Positions 12,141 through 24,200 of a stretch of DNA of 64,000 nucleotides are shown here, piece by piece. Source of the stretch: Pontederia crassipes (lineage: Eukaryota; Streptophyta; Magnoliopsida; Commelinales; Pontederiaceae). The notes under the pieces were generated by a model. The model was not told the origin of the DNA, made no database searches, and worked only from the letters and a program-made list of their open reading frames with translations. The translations under genes and the position numbers were made by a program. How positions within the stretch are numbered: position 1 is the stretch's first letter; each line of letters starts with the position of its first letter. The stretch is taken from positions 4,079,501-4,143,500 of the forward strand of contig CM060195.1 of assembly GCA_030549335.1 (NCBI GenBank), in the 5' to 3' direction.

Positions 12141-15100
12141 TGTAACGTCCTGAGATTTTTTCTTTTGCTTGTCTAGAAGGCTATCTTGACGACGCCACTC
12201 AAATTTATGACTTAACCAATCAACATGCTGCTTTACAATAGCGGAAGACTTAATTTATAATAATTTAAATAATATGCGAAAGCCATCTTTACAACATCCA
12301 ATAATTTGTGGGTTAGGGTCTACATCAATACAATAATGGATCCTATATCCATGTGGATGTTAACTGTCAGAAGAGCCACAATCGTCTCGCCATCACGATC
12401 ATATGTACGGATTCAAGTACAGGAGCAAAGTCCAATGAGATAAATTAGTACGTAGGGTCACCCATAACAATAAGTAATATGAATCATGTCAATAACAATA
12501 ATCATATGCATAATGATAAGCAATACCAATATTATCCTATCAATACAATCTCAATTATCAATATGCATTATCCATCAGCTATAAAGATCAATTAGTTGGA
12601 ATCAATAATCCTATCATCCTCCATCATCAACCAAACGATTAGCAATAATAATTCCATTATCAATAACGTCAACCATATGGATTGCAATTCAATTATTTTA
12701 ATAATCAATTAATCTTTACTTTACTTTACTTCAATCATAGAGGCAGTAATTCAATAATCTTTTATCATACATCAACCATGAAGGCTGCAATTCAATTATT
12801 CTTTTTTTTTTATCAATTATCTCTCTGTGCTTCAACCAAAAAGGCTGCAATTTTGATTCAATTAATATTAACATCAGCTATTTAATATCAATCAATCATC
12901 CATTCTTATTCTTCAACCATAAATGATGCAATTATCTTTTATCCTTAACCTCGACCATAAAGGCTGTAACTATCTTTTTATCTTTAACAATCAATTAATC
13001 TTTCTATACTTCAAACATAAAGGCTGCAATCTAATATCTTATCAGTCAATTTTACTTTAGCTTCAACCATAAAGATTGTCTAATACTTCCACGAAAGCTG
13101 CTTTAACCATAAGGGTTATTTAATACTTCAACCACGAGGGCTGCTTCAACCATAAAGGTTGTTTCAACCATAAAAATTGTCCAATACTTCAACCACGATG
13201 GCTGCTTCAACTACAAAGGTTGTTTCAACTATAAAGGTTATTTAATACTTATTCTTTAACTTTTAACAATTAACTTCAACCATGATGACTGCTTCAACAA
13301 CAAAGGTTGCTTATCACTTATTCTTATATTTGGAATTATCCTTCAACCACAAGGGCTACTTGAACCATATAAGTTGCTTTGAGAGCTCTCCCAATTTTAG
13401 GTACATTGCATCTTTTATCTTGATTAAACGTCTATCTTTGCTTTCATTTAAACTTTCTTTCCAAATTTGAATACACAAAGCATCAAACAATAAATCATAA
13501 TTGTAGGATCAATATCATCACAATGAGATCAATATTATAATAATATGATCATATATAAATAATAACACAACCATCAAAATTAAACATACTTTAATAACTT
13601 TAAAACCCCTTTTCCAAACTTCAGAACTCGGACCGGGTGGGATGGAACCCGGTCCGGTTCCTCCTATAATTAATCGTACTCATCTTTCTATGAAACCCAA
13701 GCCGAATGGGGTGAAACTCGGGCTGGTTCGTCCGACTTCCATATAGTTTCCAATTTGATCAACAGGACCCAGGCTGGGTGAGGTGAAATCCGGGCCGATT
13801 CTTATGGTTTTCATACATATTCCAATTCCATCAATAAACTCGGGTCAGATCGACATGTGATTTTCCAATCTAATTCCATGTCCTCAGAACTCGGGTCAGG
13901 TCTGACGTAACTCAAGCCGATCAATTCATTGTTCTAATCTCATCTCACAGAACTCGAGTCAGATTATCCGAAACTCGGTCCAGATCCTATTCAACTTTCG
14001 TTCATCCATTAACATTAACGAAATCCGGGTCGAGCAAGTCGAAACTCGATCCTGGATTTAACAATCTCTTTGTGTCGCGCTCGGGTTACAGAACCCGGGC
14101 CGTGCACCATGCAACCCGGGTCAGGTTCTTACGAGGTCGATTGCCACCATGGAATCTGGGCCGGGCAGAGTAGAACTCGGGCTAGGTTCTATTACCGTTG
14201 GGAAGTCTCCTTTTCAGCACAATTTTTGGTCATATTTTCTATACGATCTATGCAATTAAATTCACAATTTATCCATATAATAGTCGATACTTATGATGAG
14301 GGTCCTAAGGGTCCATATCGCGAAAAACTGATGCTATGGAGTCCCTCTACGTACCTTAAGTTGGTTGAAAAAACAATGTTCCTATTGCCTGTAGGCTGCA
14401 TGGACATTGCAAGTTTGGCCGATAATTCCTCCCTATTGACGTTCAGAAACCTTTAGCTACCATTTGGATCTTGTTCTCCTCTATCAGGGCTTCGAAATGG
14501 TATATCGCTTGCGCTCTCAGGTGCATCGATTTGTGAGAAAACGAAGGAGAAAGAGGAAGCTCTCGTGCAGAAATTCTGTGGAGGTATTTATAGTTCTCAA
14601 CTAAGGTTTTTGACTCATATTGGGTTTTGAGTTATTTCTCCATCAATCATGATCGTCCATCATTAATTATCATCTCTTAAATATTCAGATTTAATTAAAT
14701 TCGAAACTCTACTCAAATTCTACTCAAATTTAATTAAATTCGAAACTACTCAAATTAAATAATTATCACTAATTATTCCACAATCATACTTATCAAAAAT
14801 CTATCTCTACTCAAATTCCTTTGTATCTCTTTCATAACTTCATTCAATCAAATTCTACTTTTATTTTATTCTTATATTCTTTGTTTTCTCTATTTTTTGT
14901 AATTATTTAATATGATAAGAGTTTATCATCTAATTTTTAAAATTATTTAATTCCACAATATTTTATCACTTAAGTTTTGTTATTTTAATGGCTGAAATAT
15001 TTGTAAGCCATAAAACTCTTAATCCTATCCTATTTCGGAGTCCTATATCAATTAAACATTCTTTTGGATCTCAAATCAAATTGAAATCCCTAATCTCAAT

Positions 15101-15210
15101 CTAATTATAATTCCTACTCCCAATAGGTTTTAATCTTTCTTTTTCCCATCAAATACTCTAATTGAATTATAAAATTACTATTACCCTTGATGAAATCGTG
15201 GGTTATTACA
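12141..15210. mobile_element. Solo LTR, 3.07 kb, TSD GTTGT
   Basis: The segment begins TGTAACGTCCTGAG and ends GTGGGTTATTACA, the TG...CA ends of an LTR. The five bases GTTGT flank it on both sides (12136-12140 and 15211-15215). It interrupts the left TIR of MULE 1: the TIR sequence resumes after it and matches the uninterrupted right TIR. No internal retroviral domain is present, so it is a solo LTR left by recombination between the two LTRs of a larger element, most likely gypsy given its size. Two internal degenerate tandem arrays stand out: one built on CAACCATAAAGGCTGC (about 12680-13390) and one on ACTCGGGTC-like GC-rich units (about 13620-14190). Confidence 0.9.
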
Positions 15211-15215
15211 GTTGT

Positions 15216-16114
15216 CACTTGTGATTGTCAATTGTTTCTCTTGCCCCTTTTGTTGATGCCCTAGATGAGATACCCCTTTTGCCGCTGTTGTTCTCACTGT
15301 TGTGTTGGAGCCGATCATCGCTGGCGAACATTGTTGTGCGAAGCTGAGAAATTTCGTTGTTGCTACCATTTTAGTCGTTGCTGTGCGAACCTCTCTCTCT
15401 CTCATTTTCGTTTTCTTTCTTGTGATTCACTGATCATGTCATTTTTCGTTGTTGTCGCCTAGGGTTTCCATTGATCGTCGCTGGCAAAGCCCCCTTTTCT
15501 CTTCTACTATTGTCGCCAAGGGCTTCCTCCGATCATCATTGGCTAAGGTCATTGCTGTGCGAAGCACCCCATTTCACTATTGCTGTCATTTTTTCTTGTT
15601 GTTGTGTGAAGCGCTCTCTCTCTCAAATTTGTTTTTTTTTCTAACTGTGAATATCATTTTTTTGTGATTCAGCTGATCATCACTTTCGCTTGTTTCGTTA
15701 TTGCTATTTGGGTTTTAATTTTCTGTGATTTCTCCATTACATATGCATACAACTTTTAGATTCACCGGTTTATGTGATTTCCTAGTTTTTGTGATTTCAT
15801 TTTTCTTAACATAAGGCTATCAATGAAAGCAATGACAACTATATAAAATTAAGTAGTATATAAAATTTTGCTAGTTTTTTTGTGATTTTGCTAGAACAAC
15901 CAACCGTATTCCTACTATGAGATTAGCAATGACAACTATATAAAATTAAGTAGGGGTTGTATTATTGTTCTGAATTTTTGCTTACAATCTCAATTGCTTT
16001 ACTTTCAACATTAGATATGTATTCAACATTATAATTGACTCATGATAGAATATATGTTGCTTATAATGTTTAATTCAAGTTTATATTATATTGTCTTTTT
16101 TCAATGTCAGGAAA
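15216..16114. other. MULE 1 interior: TIR continuation and GRF gene leader
   Basis: After the solo LTR the TIR continues, followed to about 15700 by degenerate repeats of TIR-like motifs (TGTTGGAGCCGATCATCGCT and TGTGCGAAGC recur). The remainder to 16114 is AT-rich and probably leader or intron sequence of the GRF gene, with a 24-base repeat (ATGACAACTATATAAAATTAAGTAG-like) at about 15830 and 15930. Confidence 0.5.
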
Positions 16115-16534
16115 ATGTCTTTTCCTAAATGTTATTGCCAACAAGAAGCTACGATAAAAAACTTCTTGGACTGAACGAAATCAGAAGATTTTATGGATGT
16201 CGGCACTATGTGGTGAGATTTTAAAGTTACTCTAAGTCATTTAAACAATCATTCTAGTATTATTTGCATTCATAGACTAATTTTGATTTTTTAGCAATGT
16301 AGCACATGCGATTATTTCAAATGGTTAGATTTAGAATTTGGACATCGACCGAAGGAGGTAATAAATGAATTATTACAAAGGATTGATGTATCCGAAGTCG
16401 AAGTTCGAAATTTAGCTATAATTGAAGCTTCATACCTACCTAGAGCTAACGCAAGGAATGGAGGACTTAGTTTTATGTGAAAGTTGATTATTGTACTTAT
16501 TCTTATTGCAATTATGCTAGTGATGTTTAGTTGA
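16115..16534 (+). pseudogene. GRF zinc finger-membrane protein gene of MULE 1 (decayed)
   Basis: The plus strand encodes the parts of a GRF-type zinc finger: a CYC pair near the start, KTSWTERN, then RRFYGC, and after an intron CSTCDYFKWLD. GRF fingers have the pattern C-x-C, a TSWTxxNPGRRFxxC block and CxYFxWxD. A charged linker follows and the protein ends in a hydrophobic stretch (KLIIVLILIAIMLVMFS), probably a single C-terminal membrane anchor. The intron runs from the GTGAG after RHYV to the TTTTTAG before CSTC. The exon 1 part needs two one-base shifts to read through, and a TGA stands where a Trp codon would precede the membrane segment, so this copy is dead. It faces the transposase gene of the same element. 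The biochemical role of GRF-membrane proteins in transposons is not known to me. Confidence 0.8.
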
Positions 16535-16740
16535 TAATGTTGTATTGTGTGCAATTGAGGCAAAAGAAAACACTACCTTGTATTGTGATATTGCGGATCT
16601 CTCTATCTTGTATTTCTGCATATCTCTATCTTTAATCATAAATTTTCTTGTATTTTTGTTGCATTGTGCATACTGAGGCTTTGATTATTGGATAGAGTGT
16701 TAAAAACTTAAGGAATGTTGCAGATTAATACAATTTCATG

Positions 16741-18850
16741 ATCGGAATGTGTATCACAGACATAAAAGAACTTCTTCCTCAAATGTTCCAGTCACCAAAA
16801 AGTTATACAAGATAAAAAACAGAAATGTCCAATACAACCACTTTGTATTATGTCTTCCAACCATTTTGTTCTTTAAACATATGATTAATACAATTGCATA
16901 AGCGACAACACCAAATATTATGTCTGGACAATGTAGTGATACAAACATCCTCAACATTAAGAGCACATAAACTAGAAGCAAACTGAAATGTCTAATACAA
17001 AAGCACCTAAAAGAACTTTATCCTTAAATGTTTCGGCCACCAAAAAGTTGTCATACAAGATAAAAAAACAGAAATATCTAATACAATCACTTTGTATTAT
17101 ATCTTCCAACCATTTTGTTCCTTAAAGACAGGATCAATACGATTGCACAAGCGACAGCCCTAGATATTCACTAGAAGAAAATTGCCATTTTTCGACGAGC
17201 AATTTTTGACGGATAGAAATCCGTCGTAATTTGCGAAGAAAGTGTTTCCGACAGATTTTCCGACGATTACGAGCGTCGGAAATGAAAAAATAAATTATAT
17301 AATTTTTTATATTATTATTTTATTTTTCGACGATTAGGAACATCGATATTTCAGACGGCCGTAACCGTCGGTAACTGTATAATAATATAATATGAGAAGT
17401 ATTTTATTAATATAATTAGCGACAGTTTTGACCGTCGTAATTCGACGGTTTCGACCGTCGGTAATAATTAGCGACAGTTCAAACCGTCGATAAAATAAAA
17501 AATAAATATTATATAAATATTTTATTTTTGTAATTAAATATTTTTTTACGGTTTCGACCGTCGGTAACTTTAAAATAATTAAATATTATATTAATATATA
17601 TCTTTACTAATTTTTCGATGGTCATGGTAGTCGGTAATTAAAAATACTCTCCCCCCGCTCTTTTTCATTTTCCCGCTTCCCAACTTTCTACCCTATATAT
17701 ATATATATATATATAGTTTTACTTTCCCACTCTCCATTCTCCACTTCTCTCCCTCTCTCCTCTCTCTCTCCATCTCCTATTTTGCCGGCCTGACCAGCCG
17801 GCGACCTCTCACTATCGGACGACGACGACGACCTCTCCCTCCACACGGCCGGAATCTTGCCACGGGCGGCCGGATCGGCCTCCCCGCAGCCGGGATCTGG
17901 CCGCGGACGGCTGGATCGGCCTCCCCGCGGTCGGGATCTGGCCGCGGACGCTGGATCGGCCTCCCCGTGGCCGGGAAATGACCACGGATGGTCGGATCGG
18001 CCATCTGTGATCGGTCTCCCCGCGGCTGGATCGGCCTCCCTGCGGCTGGATCGGCCGCCTACGGTCGGGATTTGGCCGCGGGCGGCCGGATCACCCTCCC
18101 CGCGGCCGGATCGGCCGGCTGCGGCTCGGATCTGGCCGCGGGCGGCTAGATCCATCCACTAATTTTTTTATTTTTAAAAATTTCTTTGCGACGGTTACGA
18201 CCGTCGAAAGATTGAAGATTGCAACGACCGTCGAAAGTTTCGACGGATTGTGACTGCCAAACGTTTCGATGGGTTGCGACGACCATCGAAAGTTTCGACA
18301 GTTGCAGCCTTCGAAAGCTTTCGAGGGTTGAAACCGCCGGACTTTTCGGACGGTTACAATCGTAAAAAATCGTCGAAAGTTTCGACCAACCGTCGAAAGT
18401 TTTCGATGGTTAGAACCGTCGAGACTTTTCGGACGGTTGGAACCGTCAGTCGGGACTTTTTAGACGGTTCTAACTGTCTATATTTCCGACGAATGTTTTA
18501 GGACCGTCGCAAATCAACGATCGGTTTTTCGACGGATCGATTCCGTCTAAAAAGCCATCGGTAATTGTATTACCGATGGTTTTTGGGCTGATTACCAACG
18601 GTTTTGACCGTCAGTAATCAGCGTTTTTCTTGTAGTGATTATGTTTGGACAATGTAGCGATATGAACATCCTCAACATTAAGAGCACTTAAACTAGAAGA
18701 AAATTGAAATGTCTAATACGAAATCACATAAAAGAACTTCCTCAAATGTTCCGACCACCAAAAAAGTTTATATTATGTCTTCCAACCACTTTGTTCCTTA
18801 AACACATGATCAATACAATTGGACAAACGATATCAGTATCCTCAACATTA
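16741..18850. repeat. ~250-bp tandem repeat in MULE 1, split by a CACTA element
   Basis: Units start with AAAAGAACTT at about 16762, 17012 and 18730. Once the CACTA insertion (17169-18637 plus its TSD) is taken out, the spacing is about 250 bp each time. Shared blocks include TGTCTTCCAACCATTTTGTT and ACATCCTCAACATTAAGAGC. There are about 2.4 units, similar but clearly diverged. No coding capacity was recognised in the unit. Confidence 0.85.
17169..18637. mobile_element. Non-autonomous CACTA element, TSD ATT
   Basis: The element starts CACTAGAAGAAAATTGCC and ends GTTTTTCTTGTAGTG, with ATT on both sides (17166-17168 and 18638-18640). Its right end, read on the minus strand, matches the left end of the element at 3370 for about 110 bases (TGATTAC-GACGG-CCGT-GGTAATCAGCCC order), so both are the same family in opposite orientation. 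Subterminal regions carry CCGACGGTTnnAACCGTCGG-like palindromes. The centre (17780-18150) is a GC-rich array of ~40-bp units with GGATCGGCCTCCCCGCGG. No transposase is encoded. It sits inside the ~250-bp tandem repeat of MULE 1. Confidence 0.93.
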
Positions 18851-19075
18851 AGCTTCTTTCTATTTAAAGCTCCTTCCTTGAACATGAATATGAACATGTA
18901 ACAAGAGAGAAATTTAAGTTGATATGTGCACGTGAAGACTAAATAAATTCGAAACTTGCAGCATATGAACAAAATAGTATCATACCATGCACTAGCCATC
19001 TTTCATGCTCTTTCTTTTGCAAATTCACTTGGTTTTACCACTTGGCCCTATTTTTTGAAACAAAAATAAACAAAA

Positions 19076-19742
19076 CTAATAAAATTTCAAATTAATATAG
19101 ATAATTTTACACAGTGCAATGAAGAAGATAATAGTTAACATGGCAATAGGACAATTTCTTTTGTCATGGCCATTTTTTTCACATACGGCACAACTCCTCT
19201 TTTTGACCTCTTTTTGTGACATATTAATTTCAACATCGGATTTCATTCTTCCAACATTTTTTTTGTCTACCATTTGATTTCACACGAGTTGGGTCACGTA
19301 TGCCAAATTGTAAGGTACTACAGGTCGCATGAACATCACTTATACAAGACTGAGACGCATTAGCTTCCTTGTCAACAACTTTGAGAGCGATCTCGTCTAC
19401 TAGCAGAGCCCCAAACTTTAAATGTTCAATTGAGAGCAAACCTAAAGCTCCAACTCTATGTAGATTACTATGCCAAGTCCACTTTTGCATGGGAGTTATG
19501 ATATCATCACCATCTTTCAGTTTGGATGCATTACAAGGAACTCTTCATGCTTTAGAATATCTTGCATCTATCGTTCAACAATGAATTATATATTGCTCAC
19601 GCAATTTTGTCACTCTTTTCTTATAAAGGATATGTAAAATATGAGAACGAAATATTCCATCTTGCTCAAACTTTTTGCAAGAATAACTTACCAAAATATT
19701 TTCTTTTTGGCTATACTCAACGATGTTCTTCCCTTTATCTTG
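19076..19742 (-). pseudogene. FAR1-like MULE transposase, C-terminal part
   Basis: Minus-strand reading gives a SWIM-type segment (YSCKKFEQDGIF followed by SHILHIL), then RDPTRVKSNGRQKKC, then a CCHC zinc knuckle CAVCEKNGHDKRNC, the usual tail of FAR1-related Mutator transposases. The segment is the direct continuation of the reading frame broken at 30758: removing the Athila element and one copy of its GGTCT duplication joins the VYCVSFGD end to this part. It contains stops and frame changes of its own, so the gene was decaying independently of the insertion. Neighbouring minus-strand frames up to 19000 show no recognisable domain. Confidence 0.82.
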
Positions 19743-19747
19743 GGTCT

Positions 19748-21219
19748 TGTTGTGAGAAATTTGTGTCAGTATGGGAAGCGGTGTTCACACACTAGGTGCA
19801 GGTATATAAAGGTCAAATCTCCCTTTTGCAGAAATGTAAACAAGTTTTAAATTTATAATTCCAACTACACTTCTCAGGTTGCAACTATACAACCGTTGTT
19901 GTCGTATAGACTGGGGTCGATACACAGAGAGAAAATTTAGATATATTTCACAAATAGTGTCAAGAAAATGTCGTGAACTAAAAAGGAGCGACTAGAAGAA
20001 GTAAATGACTAAGAAGTAAGATGTATTTTGTGTTTTATATTTTGTAGTTTGTTTGTTGTTTTCGTGTCTAATTAGAAAACTCGAGTAAAGTAAAATCTGG
20101 AATAAGTATTGTCGCTAAATTAGTATATAAAAACATAGGCACGAGTGATCATTCTCACGGAGGAACTCGGTGATTAGATATTGTTTCCTTTAATATTACA
20201 TTTAGATGATGATACTTAATGGGTATTTTTCATTCTCATGAAAGATAATCTTTGATTCTCCTGCTCTTGTATTTGAACCGAGCTACTTCACCACTAGGTG
20301 ATATTAGATTAGAGATTCGTAGAAACCCTCTCTCGATTCATTCTACATAAGGAAGTAAAAACTATAATTACAGCTCTTCTTCTCTATAACCATGCTAACC
20401 TATTGGCTCATAGCATGTTGTTGATCGACATATATTCCCTTCTCAGGTAAACCATCGCATAAAGAAGATCATGCTATCACAATGTTCACAAGAATAACAA
20501 TAAGAAAGCTCATCATCCGAAATCGAGTAAAAACATCAAACCGAGTCTGAATCCATCAAATGATCCCTCAGCTTCAGATGCTGATGAGTTAGACATACTG
20601 AACTTAAACTTCAAGCTAATAGAAAAGTTAATGCGATAAGACAACGTGCGAAAACGAAGGCGTAAACTAAAGTGAATGTTCATTCTGCTCATTGGAATGA
20701 TCGAAGATGATCTCCTCCTCATTGCCCTCGAGCTCTTTCCCTCACTTCGTCTTTTCTCTCCTCCTGTCGAGCCCCCTCATTCTTCTAGTTTTTGCTCTTT
20801 ATATTCTCTTTCCTCTGGTTTATCTCTTTCGATCCTTGCCACTTGTCTTTACTAAACCTTTTAGTCATTTGATCTTCGACAGGTGTCCAAGTAAGGATTT
20901 GTCCTCTTGATTCCTTGCGATCTCGTCAGATGGTATATGTAGATGGCGCCACCTGTCTTGTGGTCTAGACCAATCTAATTAGGCTGCGAGCTCTCCCTTT
21001 TTGCCTTGTCTACTTGTCTTGCTAATCATCCGATAGGGATTGTCTGCATCTATTCGACAAATAAGAGAATTACAAGCCGATATAAGGGGAATATATATAA
21101 ACACGAGTCGAAATGTGATTGGATGGCTTGGAATGTTGGAAAAGGGGTAAATGCATGTAGTGCGAATTGTTTTACATTCATTATAAGAGAAAATATAGTA
21201 CTTTTTCTATGTTAAAATA
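19748..21219 (-). repeat. Athila 3' LTR (left copy)
   Basis: This copy is about 1.47 kb and matches 29260-30752 along its whole length. Its outer edge TGTTGTGAGAAATTT is next to the GGTCT duplication, and its inner edge GTTAAAATA is next to the purine tract. Confidence 0.93.
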
Positions 21220-24200
21220 GGTATAAAGTTACAACTATTAAATTCCCCCAAACTTAAGTCCTTGCTTGTCCTCAAGCAAAAAGTTTGAGATTTAGGGCAT
21301 GGTATTCAATAAAATTGGTCATACGAGGAAGAGAAATAGCTGTAACAATAAGAAACCCCTTATGTATTACATATTAAACACCAGTTAACCCTTTTCAATA
21401 TGATTTAAGTTTACACTCCAGGTTGAGTCACTAAAGAAATGATTCTAAGGGGGTTCCTACTTCCCCCAACCGCATCCTTCCCAAAAATTTCTATAGAAGA
21501 TTTCTCTAGGCTTAAGCATCCATTTCATAGTTTACACATACAGTTATTCCCAAATTCATTTCATTTCATTCACAATTTACTTTCACATTTTCCCCTTTTT
21601 TCTTTTAAATTTCCCCCAAACTTTGAATCAGAGTAACACTTGGAGGAAAATATGCTCAACAGCTCTGTAATTATACATTGGCTGTGCATATTACATGCAG
21701 CAGGATCAAGAGATTTTCGAAAAAGATTTTTACTCCTCTTAATACTCTTACTTTAAGCTGGGTAGGGGATTTTATGGTTTTTAGCTTTATGAAATTTCAC
21801 TTATACTTCACTTTACTTTTTGGGAATTTTAAAACTGCAGTTACTTGTAGATGCTTAAGACTAGAGAATCGATAGCATGTTCCGGATGGATAATCATTAC
21901 TTTGACTCAACCTGGAGGGTTTTATTTACTTTGGCAATTTTCAGTGAATGGGGTGTCTAATTCATGTTACCCACAGGAACTTTGTGTTAGTAGCTAAACA
22001 ATTCCTCATGCTTTCTAACTATTTGTTGGAGGGTTTTGCAATTATTTCAGTAATGAAAAAAATTTTCAAGCAAGTACTTTTAACCCGAGAGAAATATCAT
22101 TTGATAATTATATGAGGTGAGGGGGCTATTCAGTTCATGAGGGTCCAAAATACAAAATCAAATGATGATGCTCACAACAAAATAACAGTATGGTATTTAA
22201 AATATAAGAGTTCAATGATCATACCATTAACTCCCCCAAACTTATTACTGGCACTGTCCCCAATGGCAGAAAAAGAATGGGAGAGGATAGAAGTATTAGT
22301 TGGAGGGGGGAAGGTTGGAGGCAGTAAGACCTCTAACTTGGCGTTGATATCCTATAATAGAACCATATGTTTCTTTTGCCGCTTACGAAGCAACTTGAGT
22401 TGGCGTACGAAGAATTTCTTCTGTTGAAGTTGATGAACGACCATAGAGCCAGCAATTGTCTTTTTGGAATCTGGGACTTCATCTTCATAAGAAGAAGGGG
22501 ATTCTTCTTGCACAAGTGGAGAAGAAATTAGCGATGAATGAGAATTTTGAGGAGGACTTACCTGTGACTGTTCTTGAGATTCCGATTGTGGTTCATTAGT
22601 GGGGGATGAAGCGATGTTTTCAGTGAGCGGCGGGTCTGTCACTGGTGGTGCTTCTGGTGACCTGCATGCAAAAGTAGTGGGGGCATGTTGGAGGTCGTGG
22701 TCATCATAATTTTCAAGAGGGCTACTGGGATCATTAGAGGTACTCTAGGCTTGTTGAGGTTTTGGGACAAGCATGGTGAGTATCCAATTGGAGCCAGAGA
22801 TAACTGAAGTGCGATGCGGGTTAGGCAGAGGTACCAATTCGTTGGTGGGGTCGGTATGAAGGTAATAAGTATCCTCAATTCGCTTAACCATGCGCATATG
22901 GGTAAAGGTACGAAGATTAAGGGTCCCTCGTACTAGAAAATCCAATTGGCTAAAATCTGCATTGCAAACTTTGGCAATCGGCGTAACGAGTCCACCAAAG
23001 ACAACGGGGCCTCATTCCTGGGTAGTGATGCAAGATAGGAATTTGAGAAAAATACAACTAATATCAATTGGGTTGCCGGTAAGGAAGGACCAAATGATCA
23101 GGAGTTCAGGTTCACGTACTCTGGACTCGGTGTTCCCTCGTCCTAACAAGATATTTACTAAGATGCGTTGAAAGTATCTAACTATAGGATTGAAATAGAT
23201 GTGGACTTAGCTTTGGTGTGGATGAGGGATTGCTTGCCAGTAATGACGGTCCATAATTCATCATAGCATCAGATAACAAAAGGGTAGAACAATAGGGGAG
23301 TCCCATGATGTCGTAGAAACGACGAAATGTCCACTAAAAATTTGCGTTAAAGAGTTGAAATGTGATCATCTGCTTCTTTTGTTCGATGATGATGGAGCTT
23401 AAAAACTCCCGAGCTAACTCGGGGTATGTATGCCAACGAGAGAAAGAACTTTCATGCTTGAATGCGAGAGGTCAAGAAATCAAAATCATCATAAAACCAT
23501 AGTGTTTCCAAAGCGATGGTATCTAAGTACTTCATAGCAGAAAAGGAATGATTAACAAGGTTGGAATACCTGATCTGCTGTGTGTCTGTGCAGAATATGA
23601 TACTCGTGGGCTTCTTGAGGAGCGACAGGTTAACGACATCTGGAGTTGATGAAGTTGAAGGGCGATGGGAAGCTGACGCTATGGAGGATGTTTTCCCTTT
23701 CTACGATGTGGTTGATGACGGTGTTGCAGTAGTCGCGCGTTGTTTTCCTTGCGGTTCACGCGAAGTAGGCGCGGCGCCGGGTTCCTTTCCGGTTGAGGGT
23801 ATTTGCGGTGGAGGTGATGAAGGATAAACTGGAACAGCTGAGGTGGAGGAAGGAATGTCGCTGCATTTTGAGGCAATCTTCTTGCGCTTATGGGTAGTGG
23901 AAGGAAGTTGAAGCGATGTAGCTGATGATTCTGAACATTCCGGTGAGATGAGGGTAGGTGAAGGAGAGGATCTGAGCTCCAAAGGATCAAAAGATGAGGA
24001 ACCATGTGCGTACTGAGGGGTACTCTTCCTCTTTCGGACGATTGGCTGCACGTGGTTACCATGCTTGTTAGACTACAGAGACGTAGGTAGCAGAGGTATA
24101 GAAGTGGAAGTGAGAGGTAGTGTTTGTGAAGTGATGAAATGGAATGAAGAAGAGTGACCAGAGTGGAGGTAGTGGGGTAGAGGAACAGGCTTGCGACACA

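Noticed and set aside
12680-13390. Regularly spaced repeats that could suggest a CRISPR array
   Set aside because: The units are degenerate, spacing is irregular, the DNA is from a plant, and the block lies within a solo LTR with clear ends and target duplication.
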